From: Phycisphaerales bacterium
GTDB taxonomy: Bacteria > Planctomycetota > Phycisphaerae > SM23-33 > FEN-1343
Length of the DNA: 60,020 nt
Reading direction: 5' to 3'
Assembly: GCA_003171335.1 (NCBI GenBank)
Contig: PMYD01000120.1
Coordinates: forward strand, 1-60,020
The position numbers and the translations under genes are program-made. Position 1 is the first letter of the stretch. Each line of letters begins with the position of its first letter. Positions 1-8,754 of the stretch are shown piece by piece. A model generated the notes under the pieces. It was given only the letters and a program-made list of their open reading frames with translations, was not told the origin of the DNA and made no database searches.

Positions 1-75
1 GGCACAGGCTTTCAGCCTGTGGGGGGTGGCACAGGCTTTCAGCCTGTGGGGGGTGGCACAGGCTTTCAGCCTGTG
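1..75. repeat. REP family A, three tandem 27-bp units
   Basis: Each unit is a 21-base palindrome (GGCACAGGC, loop TTTCA, GCCTGTG) followed by six G/T bases. All three read as GTGFQPV in the leuS frame. The array may extend left of the window. Confidence 0.9.
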
Positions 76-2646
76 GACGAAATCGAGGAATGGTTCGCTG
101 AACGGGCAGAAATGGGATTCCCGGCGAGTGCAACCGCCGAGCCCTCCTCTGCTGCCTGTGAATTTCAGCCGATGCCGGAATTCGAGCGAGTGGCGAGCCT
201 GCCTGAAGAAGAACGTCCGATGCTGGGTGCGAAGACTTTTGAAGGCTGCGATCCTTATCCCATAGGCTCTCCGCCGCCCAACGACCTGATGCGGTTTATC
301 CGCAACCTTCCGCACCTGTCGATGGAAGGCGCCACCTACTTCGTCACGTTTCGATTGCTCGAAGGACTGTCATTAACTGATGAAGAACGCTCGACCGTGC
401 TTGAAGCCATTCTTCACTGGCATCTGAAGCGATGCGTGATTTACGGCGCCGTTGTGCTGGACAATCATGCTCATATGATCGTCCGGCCACTGCCCCAACA
501 TACCCTGTCTGGCCTGATGCACAGCATCAAAGGCTTCACCGCTCGGGAGATTAATCGGGCTCGCGGAAGAACGGGGCCTCTCTGGCAGGACGAGAATTTC
601 GATCACATCATCCGGAATTTCGCCTGGCTCACTCGATTCGTTTACTACATGTGCGATAATCCTGTGAAAAGGGACATGGTTAGCTCGTTTGCCGATTGCC
701 CGCATCTCTATGTCAATGCCGACGAAATAGCCACCGAGTCTGGCAAGCCCTTCGGACACAGGCTGAAAGCCTGTGCCACCAAAACCTTCATCCGCGTCTA
801 CACCACCCGCCCGGACACGCTCTTTGGCGCCACGTACATGGTGCTGGCGCCCGAGCACCCGCTGGTCGAGTCGGTGACGACCGAGGCCCAGCGTGCGGCC
901 GTCGAGGCCTATGTGGCCCAGGCCGCGCGCAAGAGCGAGTTGGAACGCACCGCCGAGGCCAAGACCAAAACCGGCGTCTTCACCGGCGGCTACGCCATCA
1001 ACCCCATCACGAAAAAGCCCGTTCCCATCTGGGTGGCCGACTACGTGATGATGGGCTACGGCACCGGTGCCATCATGGCCGTGCCGGCCCACGACACGCG
1101 CGACCTGCAGTTTGCCGAGCAGTTCGGCCTGCCGGTCATCCAGGTCGTCGGGCCGCCGGCGGGCAAGGAGTGGCGCGGCTTCATCGACGACGGCACGGCC
1201 GTCAATTCGGGACCGTACGACGGCCTGCCCACGCCGCAATTCAAACTGCAGATAACCGAGGACCTGGCCGCCGCCGGCCTGGCGCGCCCCGCGGTGAATT
1301 ACAAGCTGCGCGACTGGCTCTTCAGCCGCCAGCGGTACTGGGGCGAGCCCTTCCCGATCGTGCACTGCCCGCGCTGCGGCCTGGTGGATCTGCCGGAGGA
1401 CTCCCTGCCGCTGGAGCTGCCGGAGATGGAGGATTTCACACCCTCCATCAGCGAGGATCCCAACGCGCTGCCCACGCCGCCCTTAGGCAAGGCCGCCGCC
1501 TGGGTCAACACGACCTGCCCGCGCTGCTCCAGCCCCGCCACGCGCGAGCTGAACACCATGCCCCAGTGGGCCGGCAGTTGCTGGTATTACCTGCGCTACC
1601 TGGACCCGCGCAACGACCGCCGCTTCGTCGATGCGGCCAAGGAAAAGTATTGGATGCAGCCCGCCCGACCCGCCGCCGCCGGCCAATCGGCGATGGGCGT
1701 GGACCTGTACGTCGGCGGCGCCGAGCACGCCGTGCTGCACCTGCTGTACACGCGATTCTGGCACAAGGTGCTCTTCGACCTGGGGTACGTCTCCACCTCT
1801 GAGCCTTTCGGCAAGCTCTTCAACCAGGGCATGATCCGCTCGTACGCGTACCGCGATTCGCGCGGCATGTGCGTGGGCTACGACGATGTGGACATTCGCG
1901 AGGATGGCGCATTTCACCGGCAGACTGGTGAAAAGCTCACCGAGTCCGTGGAAAAAATGTCCAAGAGCCTCAAGAACGTGGTCAACCCGGACCAGATCAT
2001 CGCCAAGTACGGCGCCGACACGTTCCGCCTGTACGAGATGTTCATGGGCCCGCTGGAAGCCTCCAAGCCCTGGAACACCCGTGATGTGCCCGGCGTGTAC
2101 CGCTTCTGCCAGCGCACCTGGCGCATGGTGGCCGGCGGCGATGACCAGCCGGCCCTGCTGAAAGAAGGGACGGAAAATGAGGCCCTGGAGCGCCAGCTCC
2201 ACAAGACCATCCGCAAGGTGGGCCAGGATATCGAGGCGCTGAAGTTCAACACGGCCATCGCCGCCATGATGGAGTTCGTCAACGCCGTGTATCGCGAAGT
2301 GTCTCTCTCTCGCAGCCAGGCGGAGCGCTTCATCCTGGTGCTGGCGCCCTTCGCGCCGCACCTGGCGGAGGAGCTGTGGCAGTTTTTAGGCCATAAGGAA
2401 AGTTTGGCGCGAGAGCCGTTCCCCGCCTTTGACCCGGCTCTGGTGGTCGATGCCACGATCGAGCTGCCCGTGCAGGTCAACGGCAAGCTCCGCGCTCGCC
2501 TGAGCGTGCCGGCGGACGCGCCAGAGGAGGCCATCCTCGCCGCCGCCCTGGCCGACCCGAAGGTGGCCGGCCTGCTGGCGGGCAAGACGATTGTCAAGAA
2601 GGTGGTCGTGCCCGGAAGGCTGGTGAATCTGGTGATCAAGGGTTGA
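1..2646 (+). CDS. leuS: Leucyl-tRNA synthetase, 3' part, with an in-frame transposase insert
   Basis: This enzyme charges tRNA-Leu with leucine in the cytoplasm. The reading frame is open from base 1, so the N-terminus and HIGH motif lie upstream of the window. From about base 781 the protein is ordinary LeuRS: editing domain starting TTRPDTLFG, then GTGAIMAVPAHD (1060-1095), the RDWLFSRQRYWGEP core segment, two CPxC pairs of a zinc-ribbon-like insert, KMSKS (1954-1968), and an anticodon-binding and C-terminal region. Bases 1-780 encode instead a complete RAYT-type transposase domain flanked by REP palindromes that read as GTGFQPV and HRLKACAT. No stop or frameshift separates the two parts, so the fusion is readable in one frame. 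The insert sits just before the editing domain; by family knowledge this is a linker region. Whether the product is one chain is inferred. Confidence 0.9.
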   Translation, partial: GTGFQPVGGGTGFQPVGGGTGFQPVDEIEEWFAERAEMGFPASATAEPSSAACEFQPMPEFERVASLPEEERPMLGAKTFEGCDPYPIGSPPPNDLMRFIRNLPHLSMEGATYFVTFRLLEGLSLTDEERSTVLEAILHWHLKRCVIYGAVVLDNHAHMIVRPLPQHTLSGLMHSIKGFTAREINRARGRTGPLWQDENFDHIIRNFAWLTRFVYYMCDNPVKRDMVSSFADCPHLYVNADEIATESGKPFGHRLKACATKTFIRVYTTRPDTLFGATYMVLAPEHPLVESVTTEAQRAAVEAYVAQAARKSELERTAEAKTKTGVFTGGYAINPITKKPVPIWVADYVMMGYGTGAIMAVPAHDTRDLQFAEQFGLPVIQVVGPPAGKEWRGFIDDGTAVNSGPYDGLPTPQFKLQITEDLAAAGLARPAVNYKLRDWLFSRQRYWGEPFPIVHCPRCGLVDLPEDSLPLELPEMEDFTPSISEDPNALPTPPLGKAAAWVNTTCPRCSSPATRELNTMPQWAGSCWYYLRYLDPRNDRRFVDAAKEKYWMQPARPAAAGQSAMGVDLYVGGAEHAVLHLLYTRFWHKVLFDLGYVSTSEPFGKLFNQGMIRSYAYRDSRGMCVGYDDVDIREDGAFHRQTGEKLTESVEKMSKSLKNVVNPDQIIAKYGADTFRLYEMFMGPLEASKPWNTRDVPGVYRFCQRTWRMVAGGDDQPALLKEGTENEALERQLHKTIRKVGQDIEALKFNTAIAAMMEFVNAVYREVSLSRSQAERFILVLAPFAPHLAEELWQFLGHKESLAREPFPAFDPALVVDATIELPVQVNGKLRARLSVPADAPEEAILAAALADPKVAGLLAGKTIVKKVVVPGRLVNLVIKG
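757..780. repeat. REP family A, inverted copy closing the RAYT insert
   Basis: Inverted copy of the palindrome at 1-75, read in frame as HRLKACAT. It marks the right border of the insert; LeuRS sequence resumes immediately after it. Confidence 0.9.
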
Positions 2647-2746
2647 GCGCATGGGGCCTGGCCCTTGCATCTCTTTGATTTCTCCCCGCCGGTCACTATG
2701 ATGCACGTGCCGCCGCCGCGGTTGTGCGAAGAAGGAGTGTGTGCGG

Positions 2747-3994
2747 ATGTCGCCGGTAAACGTGCTTCTCATCGGAGCCGGATCGCGGGGAACGGGGTAC
2801 TCGCAGTGGATCGAGAAGAATAAGGAAGTCGCCGCGGTCGTCGGCGTGGCCGAGCCGCGCGAGGAGTTCCGCCAGGGCATCGTCAATGCGCACCATCTGC
2901 CTGCTAGCCGCGTGTTTCGCGATTGGCGCGAGGCCGCCGCGGCCGGCAAGATAGCCGATGCCGTCATCATCACCACGCAGGACGCCATGCACGTGGAGCC
3001 CGCCGAGGCGTTTGCGGCCCAGGGCTATGCCATGCTGCTGGAAAAACCCATGGCGCCCGATGCGGCCGGCTGCAAACGCATCATCGCCGCCGTGCAGAAG
3101 CACGATATTCCTTTCGCCGTCTGCCACGTGCTGCGGTACACGGATTACACGCAGCGGCTGATCGCCATGCTCGACACCGGGGCCATCGGCGAGGTGGTTT
3201 CCATCCAGCACCTGGAGCCGGTGGGCTACTGGCACCAGGCGCACTCGTTCGTCCGCGGCAATTGGCGAAACGAGAAGGAATCCTCGCCCATGCTCCTGTC
3301 CAAGAGCTGCCATGATGTGGACTGGATCCGCTACCTCATGGGTGCAAAATGCCGGCGGGTCAGCTCGTTCGGCTCCTTAGTGCATTTCCGCAAGGCGAAT
3401 AAGCCGGCCGGCTCGGCCGACCGGTGCGTGGATTGCGCCGTGCAGGATGCCTGCCCCTACGCCGCCACGCGCTACTACTTGGGCCAGCTCGAAAAAGGCC
3501 ACACCGGCTGGCCGCTGGATGTGCTGACGCGCACTCCCAACCGCGAAAGCATTTTAGAGGCCCTGCGCACCGGGCCTTACGGCCGCTGCGTCTACGCCTG
3601 CGACAACGACGTCGTGGACCAGCAGGTGGTCATCATGGAATTCGACGGCGGCAAGACCGCCAGCTTCACCATGACCGCCTTCACCCAGCACACCGCCAGG
3701 CGCACCTGCCTCTTCGGCACGCGCGGCGAGATTTACGGCGACGGCCGGCACATCCGGCATTACAGCTTCATGACCAACGAGTGGCAGCAGATCGACACGC
3801 AGGCGCCCGAAGATTCCATTACCGGCGGCCACGGCGGCGGCGACTGGCGGCTCATGGAGCGCTTCATCCGCGCCGTCGCCACCGGCGACCGCAAGGGCAT
3901 CCTCTCCGGCCCGGTCGAAACGCTCGAAACGCACAACATGGTCTTCGCCGCCGAAAAGGCCCGGCTGACAGGCAAGGTCCAGGAAGTGAAATAG
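2747..3994 (+). CDS. Gfo/Idh/MocA family oxidoreductase
   Basis: A predicted NAD(P)-dependent sugar or cyclitol dehydrogenase of about 415 residues. The N-terminus is a Rossmann fold with the dinucleotide loop GAGSRG, followed by the family EKP motif (LLEKPMAP). The middle carries a cysteine cluster (CVDC, then C-P five residues on) that I recognise from one branch of this family. The substrate cannot be told. ATG at 2747 is preferred over GTG at 2741 because GGAG lies nine bases upstream of the ATG. It stands alone 100 bp after leuS on the same strand. A second family member is at 32276. Confidence 0.88.
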   Translation: MSPVNVLLIGAGSRGTGYSQWIEKNKEVAAVVGVAEPREEFRQGIVNAHHLPASRVFRDWREAAAAGKIADAVIITTQDAMHVEPAEAFAAQGYAMLLEKPMAPDAAGCKRIIAAVQKHDIPFAVCHVLRYTDYTQRLIAMLDTGAIGEVVSIQHLEPVGYWHQAHSFVRGNWRNEKESSPMLLSKSCHDVDWIRYLMGAKCRRVSSFGSLVHFRKANKPAGSADRCVDCAVQDACPYAATRYYLGQLEKGHTGWPLDVLTRTPNRESILEALRTGPYGRCVYACDNDVVDQQVVIMEFDGGKTASFTMTAFTQHTARRTCLFGTRGEIYGDGRHIRHYSFMTNEWQQIDTQAPEDSITGGHGGGDWRLMERFIRAVATGDRKGILSGPVETLETHNMVFAAEKARLTGKVQEVK

Positions 3995-4033
3995 CGGCGG
4001 AACGGGCGCGCGGGCCAGTGCGCCGCTTTGCTG

Positions 4034-4188
4034 GGTGCCGTGGCTGCATCTTTTCGCAGCCACGCGTCATCAGAATGAGCTTACGAAGCCGGGTGAAGTG
4101 GGTGCATTTTTTCCCAGGCGCACTGGCGTCCGAGAAGAAGAGCAACCTACGCTGACACGTGGCTGCAAAAAAACGCAGCCACGGCACC
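4034..4188. repeat. REP family B, inverted pair
   Basis: Two facing copies of a hairpin with stem GTGGCTGC / GCAGCCAC, flanked outside by GGTGCC and GGCACC, lie at about 4034-4070 and 4157-4188 with 85 bp between them. A third copy is at 44553-44590. They fill most of the gap between two genes. Confidence 0.8.
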
Positions 4189-4239
4189 CAACGGAATCCT
4201 CCACGGCGCCCAACGAAATCCTCCATGGCGTCCAGCCGT

Positions 4240-4956
4240 TTAGTCCATGGCGGCTGGCGGGGGCGCATGGGCCGGCGGCTGGGGCGGCTGGAGGTGCTTG
4301 GCCGGCGGCGGGGCCGGCGGAATTTCGGTGGTATTCTGGCCCGTGCGGGCGGGGCGGATGTTATCCACGATGGAGGGCCCCGCGCCGAAGAGCCACGAGC
4401 TCTTCTGATCGGCATAGCCATACATCGGCCCGGAGGAATACACGTATTCCCAGCTCTCGCGCCGGTACACGGTGAAGCCCAGGCGGCAGATGCCCGTCTG
4501 CCGGACGGATTTATAAATCGCCGCCTCCGGCAGCGAGGAGCCGCCGAAGTTGCCCGGCAGGGGCATGGCGGGAATGCCCAGCAGGTAGTCGTTGCGGTCC
4601 AGGCCCACCGAGCCGCTGCTGACCTCCACGACATATTGCGAATCGCCCATGGCGGGCACGACGATGCAGCCCCGCTGCCAGGCCCAGAAGCGCAGGCTGG
4701 AGATGAGGAATTCCTTGTCCACGCGGTTGATCAGCGAGGTGTCGATGAAGATTTTGCGCCCGGCCAGGTAGCTGAAATCGAGCTGCGTGGCCGCCCGGTC
4801 GACCGCCGCCGAGATCAGCAACTGCTCGCTGGCGGTGCGCGGCGTATCGGTGATCCGTCGCCCGCCGCAGCCGGCCAGGAGCAGCAGACTCGCTGCGATG
4901 GCCGCCGCGGCCGCATGAAGCAGGGTTTTCCCGAAGCGCCGACTTTGTGCATTCAT
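4240..4956 (-). CDS. Planctomycete lipoprotein of unknown function (DUF6655-like)
   Basis: 238 residues. The N-terminus is a lipoprotein signal (hydrophobic stretch ending LLLLAGC, cysteine at about 31), so the mature protein is probably membrane-anchored by Lgt. The core starts ITDTPRTASEQLLIS, which I associate with the planctomycete family DUF6655; this assignment is from memory. The tail is rich in proline and alanine (PPAPPPAKHLQPPQPP), a likely unstructured or wall-spanning region. No enzymatic motif is visible. It is a single gene, divergent from pdxJ, with a REP pair between their starts. Confidence 0.75.
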   Translation of the reverse strand: MNAQSRRFGKTLLHAAAAAIAASLLLLAGCGGRRITDTPRTASEQLLISAAVDRAATQLDFSYLAGRKIFIDTSLINRVDKEFLISSLRFWAWQRGCIVVPAMGDSQYVVEVSSGSVGLDRNDYLLGIPAMPLPGNFGGSSLPEAAIYKSVRQTGICRLGFTVYRRESWEYVYSSGPMYGYADQKSSWLFGAGPSIVDNIRPARTGQNTTEIPPAPPPAKHLQPPQPPAHAPPPAAMD

Positions 4957-4991
4957 GACGGTCTACCTTAGTATTCCATTTTAGGAGGCTG

Positions 4992-5063
4992 GTGGCACAG
5001 GCTTTCAGCCTGTGGCTGCCAGGACGGCAATTCCAAATTACACAGGCTAAAAGCCTGTGCCAC
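4992..5063. repeat. REP family A, facing pair
   Basis: Forward palindrome at 4992-5014 (loop TTTCA) and reverse palindrome at 5041-5063 (loop TAAAA), separated by 26 bp, in the divergent region before pdxJ. The same arrangement recurs at 25944 and, interrupted, at 53780. Confidence 0.9.
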
Positions 5064-5131
5064 TGTCCTTGAGTTCTCGCCTCCGCTGCCGTATAGGAGG
5101 ACAGCAGGCGACCAACCCAAAGGCGAAGATC

Positions 5132-5872
5132 ATGACCAGGCTGAGCGTAAACGTCAATAAGGTAGCGTTGCTGCGGAACACGCGGAACCTGAACCTGCCC
5201 AGCGTGCTGCGGGCGGCGGCCCTCTGCGTGGAGGCGGGGGCGCACGGCATCACCGTGCATCCGCGGCCGGACCAGCGGCACATCCGGCCGGCCGATGTGG
5301 ACGAGCTGTCCGAGATGCTGTCGGTGGAGTTCAACATCGAGGGCAACCCGTTTTCCCCGCCGGCCGGCTCGTACCCGGGCTTCATGCCCATCGTGCGCCG
5401 GGTGAAACCCACGCAGTGCACGCTGGTGCCCGATGCCCCCGGGCAGGTCACCTCCGACCACGGCTGGAACCTGCGCGGCGACACGCGGAAGCTCAAGGAC
5501 ATCATCAAGGAGCTGCGCGACATGAACATTCGCGTCAGCCTCTTCATGGACCCGGTCTGCGAGCAGATCCACCAGGCCGCCGAGCTGGGTACCAACCGCG
5601 TGGAACTCTACACCGAGCCTTACGCCCGCGCGTTCAACCTGGGCCAGGTGGAGGCCAGCCTGGCCGAGTACGCCCGCGCCGCCCAGTGCGCCCAGGAGGC
5701 CGGGCTGGGCGTCAACGCCGGGCACGACCTGAGCCTCAAGAACTTGGGCAAGTTCGTCGAAATCCCGGGCATCCTGGAGGTCTCCATCGGCCACGCGCTG
5801 ATCGCCGAGGCGCTGGAGATGGGCCTGGCGGCCACGGTGAAGGCCTACCTGAAAATCCTGGCGGCGCATTGA
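5132..5872 (+). CDS. pdxJ: Pyridoxine 5'-phosphate synthase
   Basis: It condenses 1-deoxyxylulose 5-phosphate with 3-amino-2-oxopropyl phosphate to make pyridoxine 5'-phosphate, the ring-closing step of the DXP-dependent vitamin B6 route. It is a cytoplasmic TIM barrel of 246 residues, the usual length. Recognisable stretches are LSVNVNKVALLRNTR at the start, GITVHPRPDQRHI, FNIEGNPF, VTSDHGWNL and VNAGHDLSL. The ATG at 5132 is chosen because homology begins there; upstream sequence is REP-derived. The SD is weak. No other B6 gene is adjacent. Confidence 0.95.
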   Translation: MTRLSVNVNKVALLRNTRNLNLPSVLRAAALCVEAGAHGITVHPRPDQRHIRPADVDELSEMLSVEFNIEGNPFSPPAGSYPGFMPIVRRVKPTQCTLVPDAPGQVTSDHGWNLRGDTRKLKDIIKELRDMNIRVSLFMDPVCEQIHQAAELGTNRVELYTEPYARAFNLGQVEASLAEYARAAQCAQEAGLGVNAGHDLSLKNLGKFVEIPGILEVSIGHALIAEALEMGLAATVKAYLKILAAH

Positions 5873-5902
5873 AGAACGAAATCCGCCCGCGCCAGCCCAA
5901 GA

Positions 5903-7291
5903 CTAGCGGCTCTCCAGCGTGCCGCCGGCCGGCTGCGAGGCCGCCTTGGCGGCCAGCTCCCGCGATTTGGCCACGGCCTGCCAGAACGCATCATTGACGG
6001 GCACGGCGCTGCAATGCCCATCCATGTACACCACGGCCGTGACATCGAGGTGGGCGGGCGCCGGGTCGTCATAGGCGCAGATCGTGAGGCTGAAGTCCGC
6101 GTTTTCCGTGATGGAGATCGGGAAGTACACGTACGGCTTGCCGCTCAAGGGTCCGATCATCATTTCCGGCAGCAGAACTCTTTCATCGACCAGGGCCTGA
6201 AGGCTGGGCGGCGTGGCATCCTTGTGTTCCGCGCGGTACATGGCCGTGGCGGCATAGATCTGGTGCAGGCCCGACATGGCATAGCGCAGCATGGCTTGTT
6301 TGTGTGCAAACTCCACCGGGCCAGGCAGGAGCTGAGCGAGCAACTCTCTGGCCTGCGTATCGCGCAGATCCAGCACCAGCCGGCTGCCCTGGAGGCTAGG
6401 CGTAAGCGAGTCCATCAGGGCGTCGATCTTCGGCAGGACCTTGCGAACATCGCCTTGCGGGTCTAGAAGCACCTGCCTGTAGCCATCCCTGGCGGCGGCG
6501 GCCGCCACGACATCGGGGCAGTCAGCGATGGCGCGAATGCGGATGGAGGGGGCCAGGCTCATCCCCAGTCCAAACCAGCGAACGCCACGGGTGAACGTCT
6601 GCGTCGGCACGCCTTTGACCACCCATGTCTCCACCGCCTCGGCCACGCGGCGCAGGTCGTGCGAGGGGTTCAGGATGATCTGCGCGGGCAGATCCTCCAA
6701 CGCGCCAAAAGCCTCGGCCAGTTCGCCCATCCGGCCGGCGGCCGCGGAGGCGGCCTGCGTCGCCGGCGGCATTTGTAAGCGTTCCATGGAGGATGACAGG
6801 CCGACGACCACCACGCCGCCCAGGATCTGGCTCTGCCAGTCGGAACCGAAGTAGTGGCCGAAGCCGAACGCATCTTGCTGCAAGAGGTGCTTCAAGGGTT
6901 CCAGGTCGGATTTGGAACCCGTAGCCACAAGGAGTGGCGCCGGGCGGCCCCGGCCTGGGGAGACTGAGATAAGGATGAAGAGCTCGCGGCCGCCAGCCTC
7001 GATGAAGTCCTGGCGCCAGCGGGCGAGTTTGTCCACGGTGGGGGCGGTTTCCTGACGCGCGAGCGCACGTCTATTGGGATCGGCGATGGCCACGTCCCAG
7101 AGGGCGTTCGCGCTGGCCGGCAGATCGAGGTGCGCCGCATCCAGCCGCACGATGGCGAAGGTGCTGTCATCGATGAACGGCGCCAGCAGCCTGGCCGGCG
7201 GCGCAGAAACCCCGGTGGCCGGTGCGGCGGCCAGGATGGGCAGATTCAGCATGAGCGCCAGGGCGCTGGCGAGGCAAATGCGAGACATCAT
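5903..7291 (-). CDS. Secreted protein of unknown function, last gene of the sigma operon
   Basis: 462 residues with a signal peptide (hydrophobic LASALALMLNLPILAAAP). The C-terminal third (RYAMSGLHQIYAATAMYRAEH, then LSGKPYVYF and a VVYMDGHCSAVP ending) resembles the pseudopilin-derived C-termini of planctomycete surface proteins of the DUF1559 type, but I see no N-terminal methylation motif here. Its start overlaps the stop of the preceding gene as ATGA (7288-7291), so translation is probably coupled. Function unknown; an extracellular sensor or effector controlled by the upstream sigma factor is a guess. Confidence 0.75.
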   Translation of the reverse strand: MMSRICLASALALMLNLPILAAAPATGVSAPPARLLAPFIDDSTFAIVRLDAAHLDLPASANALWDVAIADPNRRALARQETAPTVDKLARWRQDFIEAGGRELFILISVSPGRGRPAPLLVATGSKSDLEPLKHLLQQDAFGFGHYFGSDWQSQILGGVVVVGLSSSMERLQMPPATQAASAAAGRMGELAEAFGALEDLPAQIILNPSHDLRRVAEAVETWVVKGVPTQTFTRGVRWFGLGMSLAPSIRIRAIADCPDVVAAAAARDGYRQVLLDPQGDVRKVLPKIDALMDSLTPSLQGSRLVLDLRDTQARELLAQLLPGPVEFAHKQAMLRYAMSGLHQIYAATAMYRAEHKDATPPSLQALVDERVLLPEMMIGPLSGKPYVYFPISITENADFSLTICAYDDPAPAHLDVTAVVYMDGHCSAVPVNDAFWQAVAKSRELAAKAASQPAGGTLESR

Positions 7292-8754
7292 TGGGCATCT
7301 CCTTTGGCATCGGTGCTGGCGGCGGCGGGTTTGGACGAATCCAGGATCAGCTCGTATCGCTCCAGGTGCTCTTGCGTCGGCTCTGGCGAGACGGCCTCCA
7401 GAACGGCGGTGTTGCCATTGACCGTGTACCCAAAGGGCTTGCCGGTTGCCGGATTCTCCGGCACGGGCACCTCGGTGATGTCCTGGAGCCGCCGGGGCAA
7501 TTGACCGGCGTGGTCGGCGGCGTACAGGCGAATGGCCTCGATGCACTGAAGCGCGGCGATCTGGCGATCGGCCAGGGTGGTCCTGAGGTAGGCGTGGGAT
7601 ATGATTGGCAGGGTGAATTGGGCAAGGAACCCCACCTTCTTCTGTTTAACGGCCTGGGTGAATGATGCTTCCCATTTTTCCAGGCCCAGGTAGGCCTGGG
7701 GGAACGGCAGGCTGAACCAGCGGAACTCCTCATCCGCCCACTGGCTGTACTGGTTCACCTGATGAATCAGCACCACCTGAATCACGGGCATGTTCTCCAC
7801 CTGCTGCTCCGAATAGCCATGGGCAAGCAGGTATTGTTTCGCGGGGGGATAACCGGCGGCGACAAAGGCGGCCAGACCCAAATCGGGGGGTAAGAAATCC
7901 GGCCCGCGCGGCAAACCGAATGCATTTTGAATCTGTCTGAGGACATCCCGCCACTGCTCATCAGTGAGCTGGGCCTTCTCGACGTTTTTCAGCGCCGGAA
8001 TACTCGATTGCCACAGGGCCCTTTCCATCTGCATGGCCGGCCACAGGTTGGCAAAGGGCCGGGGCACCGTCGCCAGGGCCCAGTACAGGTTGGGCGAGCC
8101 GGGACTGCCGATCAGGTCGATGACCTGGTTGTTCAGTATGCTCAGCATTGAGATGCTGACGAGATCGGCGATCGTGATGGATTCGATCGTTCCGCCCTGC
8201 GTATGGTGGGCAAAGGCGAAGCCGGTTTGAAGATCGTGCAGGGCATCATCATAGCGGCCTTCGGCGATGGACAGCCGAATATCCAGGGCCAGGATCCTGC
8301 ACGCCTGGCGGTAACGGCCGAGATATGGAATGACCAAAGACACGCCGCGTTCGCGCCAGGGCAACTCCCAGTCGCAACGCTCGCGCCGGGCGGCGATCTC
8401 CAGATCAGGTGCAGCGCTGGGCAGGCCCGTAACGGCCTGGCGCGTGACCTCCTTCAGGTCTGCCGCCAGCAGCCGCTCGATCTGGTCAAATTGCTGCGGG
8501 CTCACATTATGGGTCATGCCCTCCACCACGGTTTCGTACAGCATGGCGGCGTTGCCGGGAGTTTGATCCGGAAGCGGCGGCATCAGTTGGTACTTCAGCG
8601 AGGGCACCGGCTGGGCGGCCGGCGTGATATGCAGGCGAAACACTTTCCCCGCCGCGGGCTGGCTGGCCCGCGATGCGGATGAGGGGGGTGTCTCCTGGGC
8701 CGCACAAACCGGCAGGCACAGCATGGCGGCCGCCAGGGCAATGAGGCTTCTCAT
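7288..8754 (-). CDS. Secreted protein of unknown function, third gene of the sigma operon
   Basis: 488 residues with a signal peptide (LIALAAAMLCLPVCAAQE). The body is mostly helical and hydrophilic, without motifs I recognise. The C-terminus (IAALQCIEAIRLYAADH ... GKPFGYTVNGNTAVLEA) again looks like the planctomycete pattern in which a short age-of-data type beta region follows a helix, as in its downstream neighbour, so the two may be distant paralogues. Start and stop both overlap the neighbouring genes as ATGA, which places it firmly in the sigma-factor operon. Confidence 0.75.
   Translation of the reverse strand: MRSLIALAAAMLCLPVCAAQETPPSSASRASQPAAGKVFRLHITPAAQPVPSLKYQLMPPLPDQTPGNAAMLYETVVEGMTHNVSPQQFDQIERLLAADLKEVTRQAVTGLPSAAPDLEIAARRERCDWELPWRERGVSLVIPYLGRYRQACRILALDIRLSIAEGRYDDALHDLQTGFAFAHHTQGGTIESITIADLVSISMLSILNNQVIDLIGSPGSPNLYWALATVPRPFANLWPAMQMERALWQSSIPALKNVEKAQLTDEQWRDVLRQIQNAFGLPRGPDFLPPDLGLAAFVAAGYPPAKQYLLAHGYSEQQVENMPVIQVVLIHQVNQYSQWADEEFRWFSLPFPQAYLGLEKWEASFTQAVKQKKVGFLAQFTLPIISHAYLRTTLADRQIAALQCIEAIRLYAADHAGQLPRRLQDITEVPVPENPATGKPFGYTVNGNTAVLEAVSPEPTQEHLERYELILDSSKPAAASTDAKGDAQ

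Larger units (their letters stand above)
1..780 (+). mobile_element. REP-associated tyrosine transposase (RAYT / Y1, IS200-like) inserted in leuS
   Basis: The insert encodes a full Y1 HUH-transposase domain. It starts like other RAYTs (RFIRNLPHLS, then ATYFVTFRL), has the histidine pair HAH in DNHAHMIVRP (bases 466-474), the conserved LWQDENFDHIIRN segment, and the tyrosine region RFVYYMCDNPVKRD (tyrosine codons 643-648). Three tandem 27-bp units carrying the REP palindrome lie at 1-75 and one inverted copy at 757-780, so the gene is bracketed by facing palindromes as expected for a RAYT with its substrates. Possible internal starts exist (ATG at 172 or 289), so a free transposase could be made. 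The left boundary may lie upstream of the window. Confidence 0.8.

Noticed and set aside
1-75. A CRISPR array formed by the tandem 27-bp units
   Set aside because: The repeats are adjacent, with identical six-base gaps and no unique spacers. They are REP units.
1-780. An intein in LeuRS
   Set aside because: The insert lacks the Cys/Ser start, the B-block TxxH and the HN end of inteins. It has HUH and Tyr motifs of a Y1 transposase instead.
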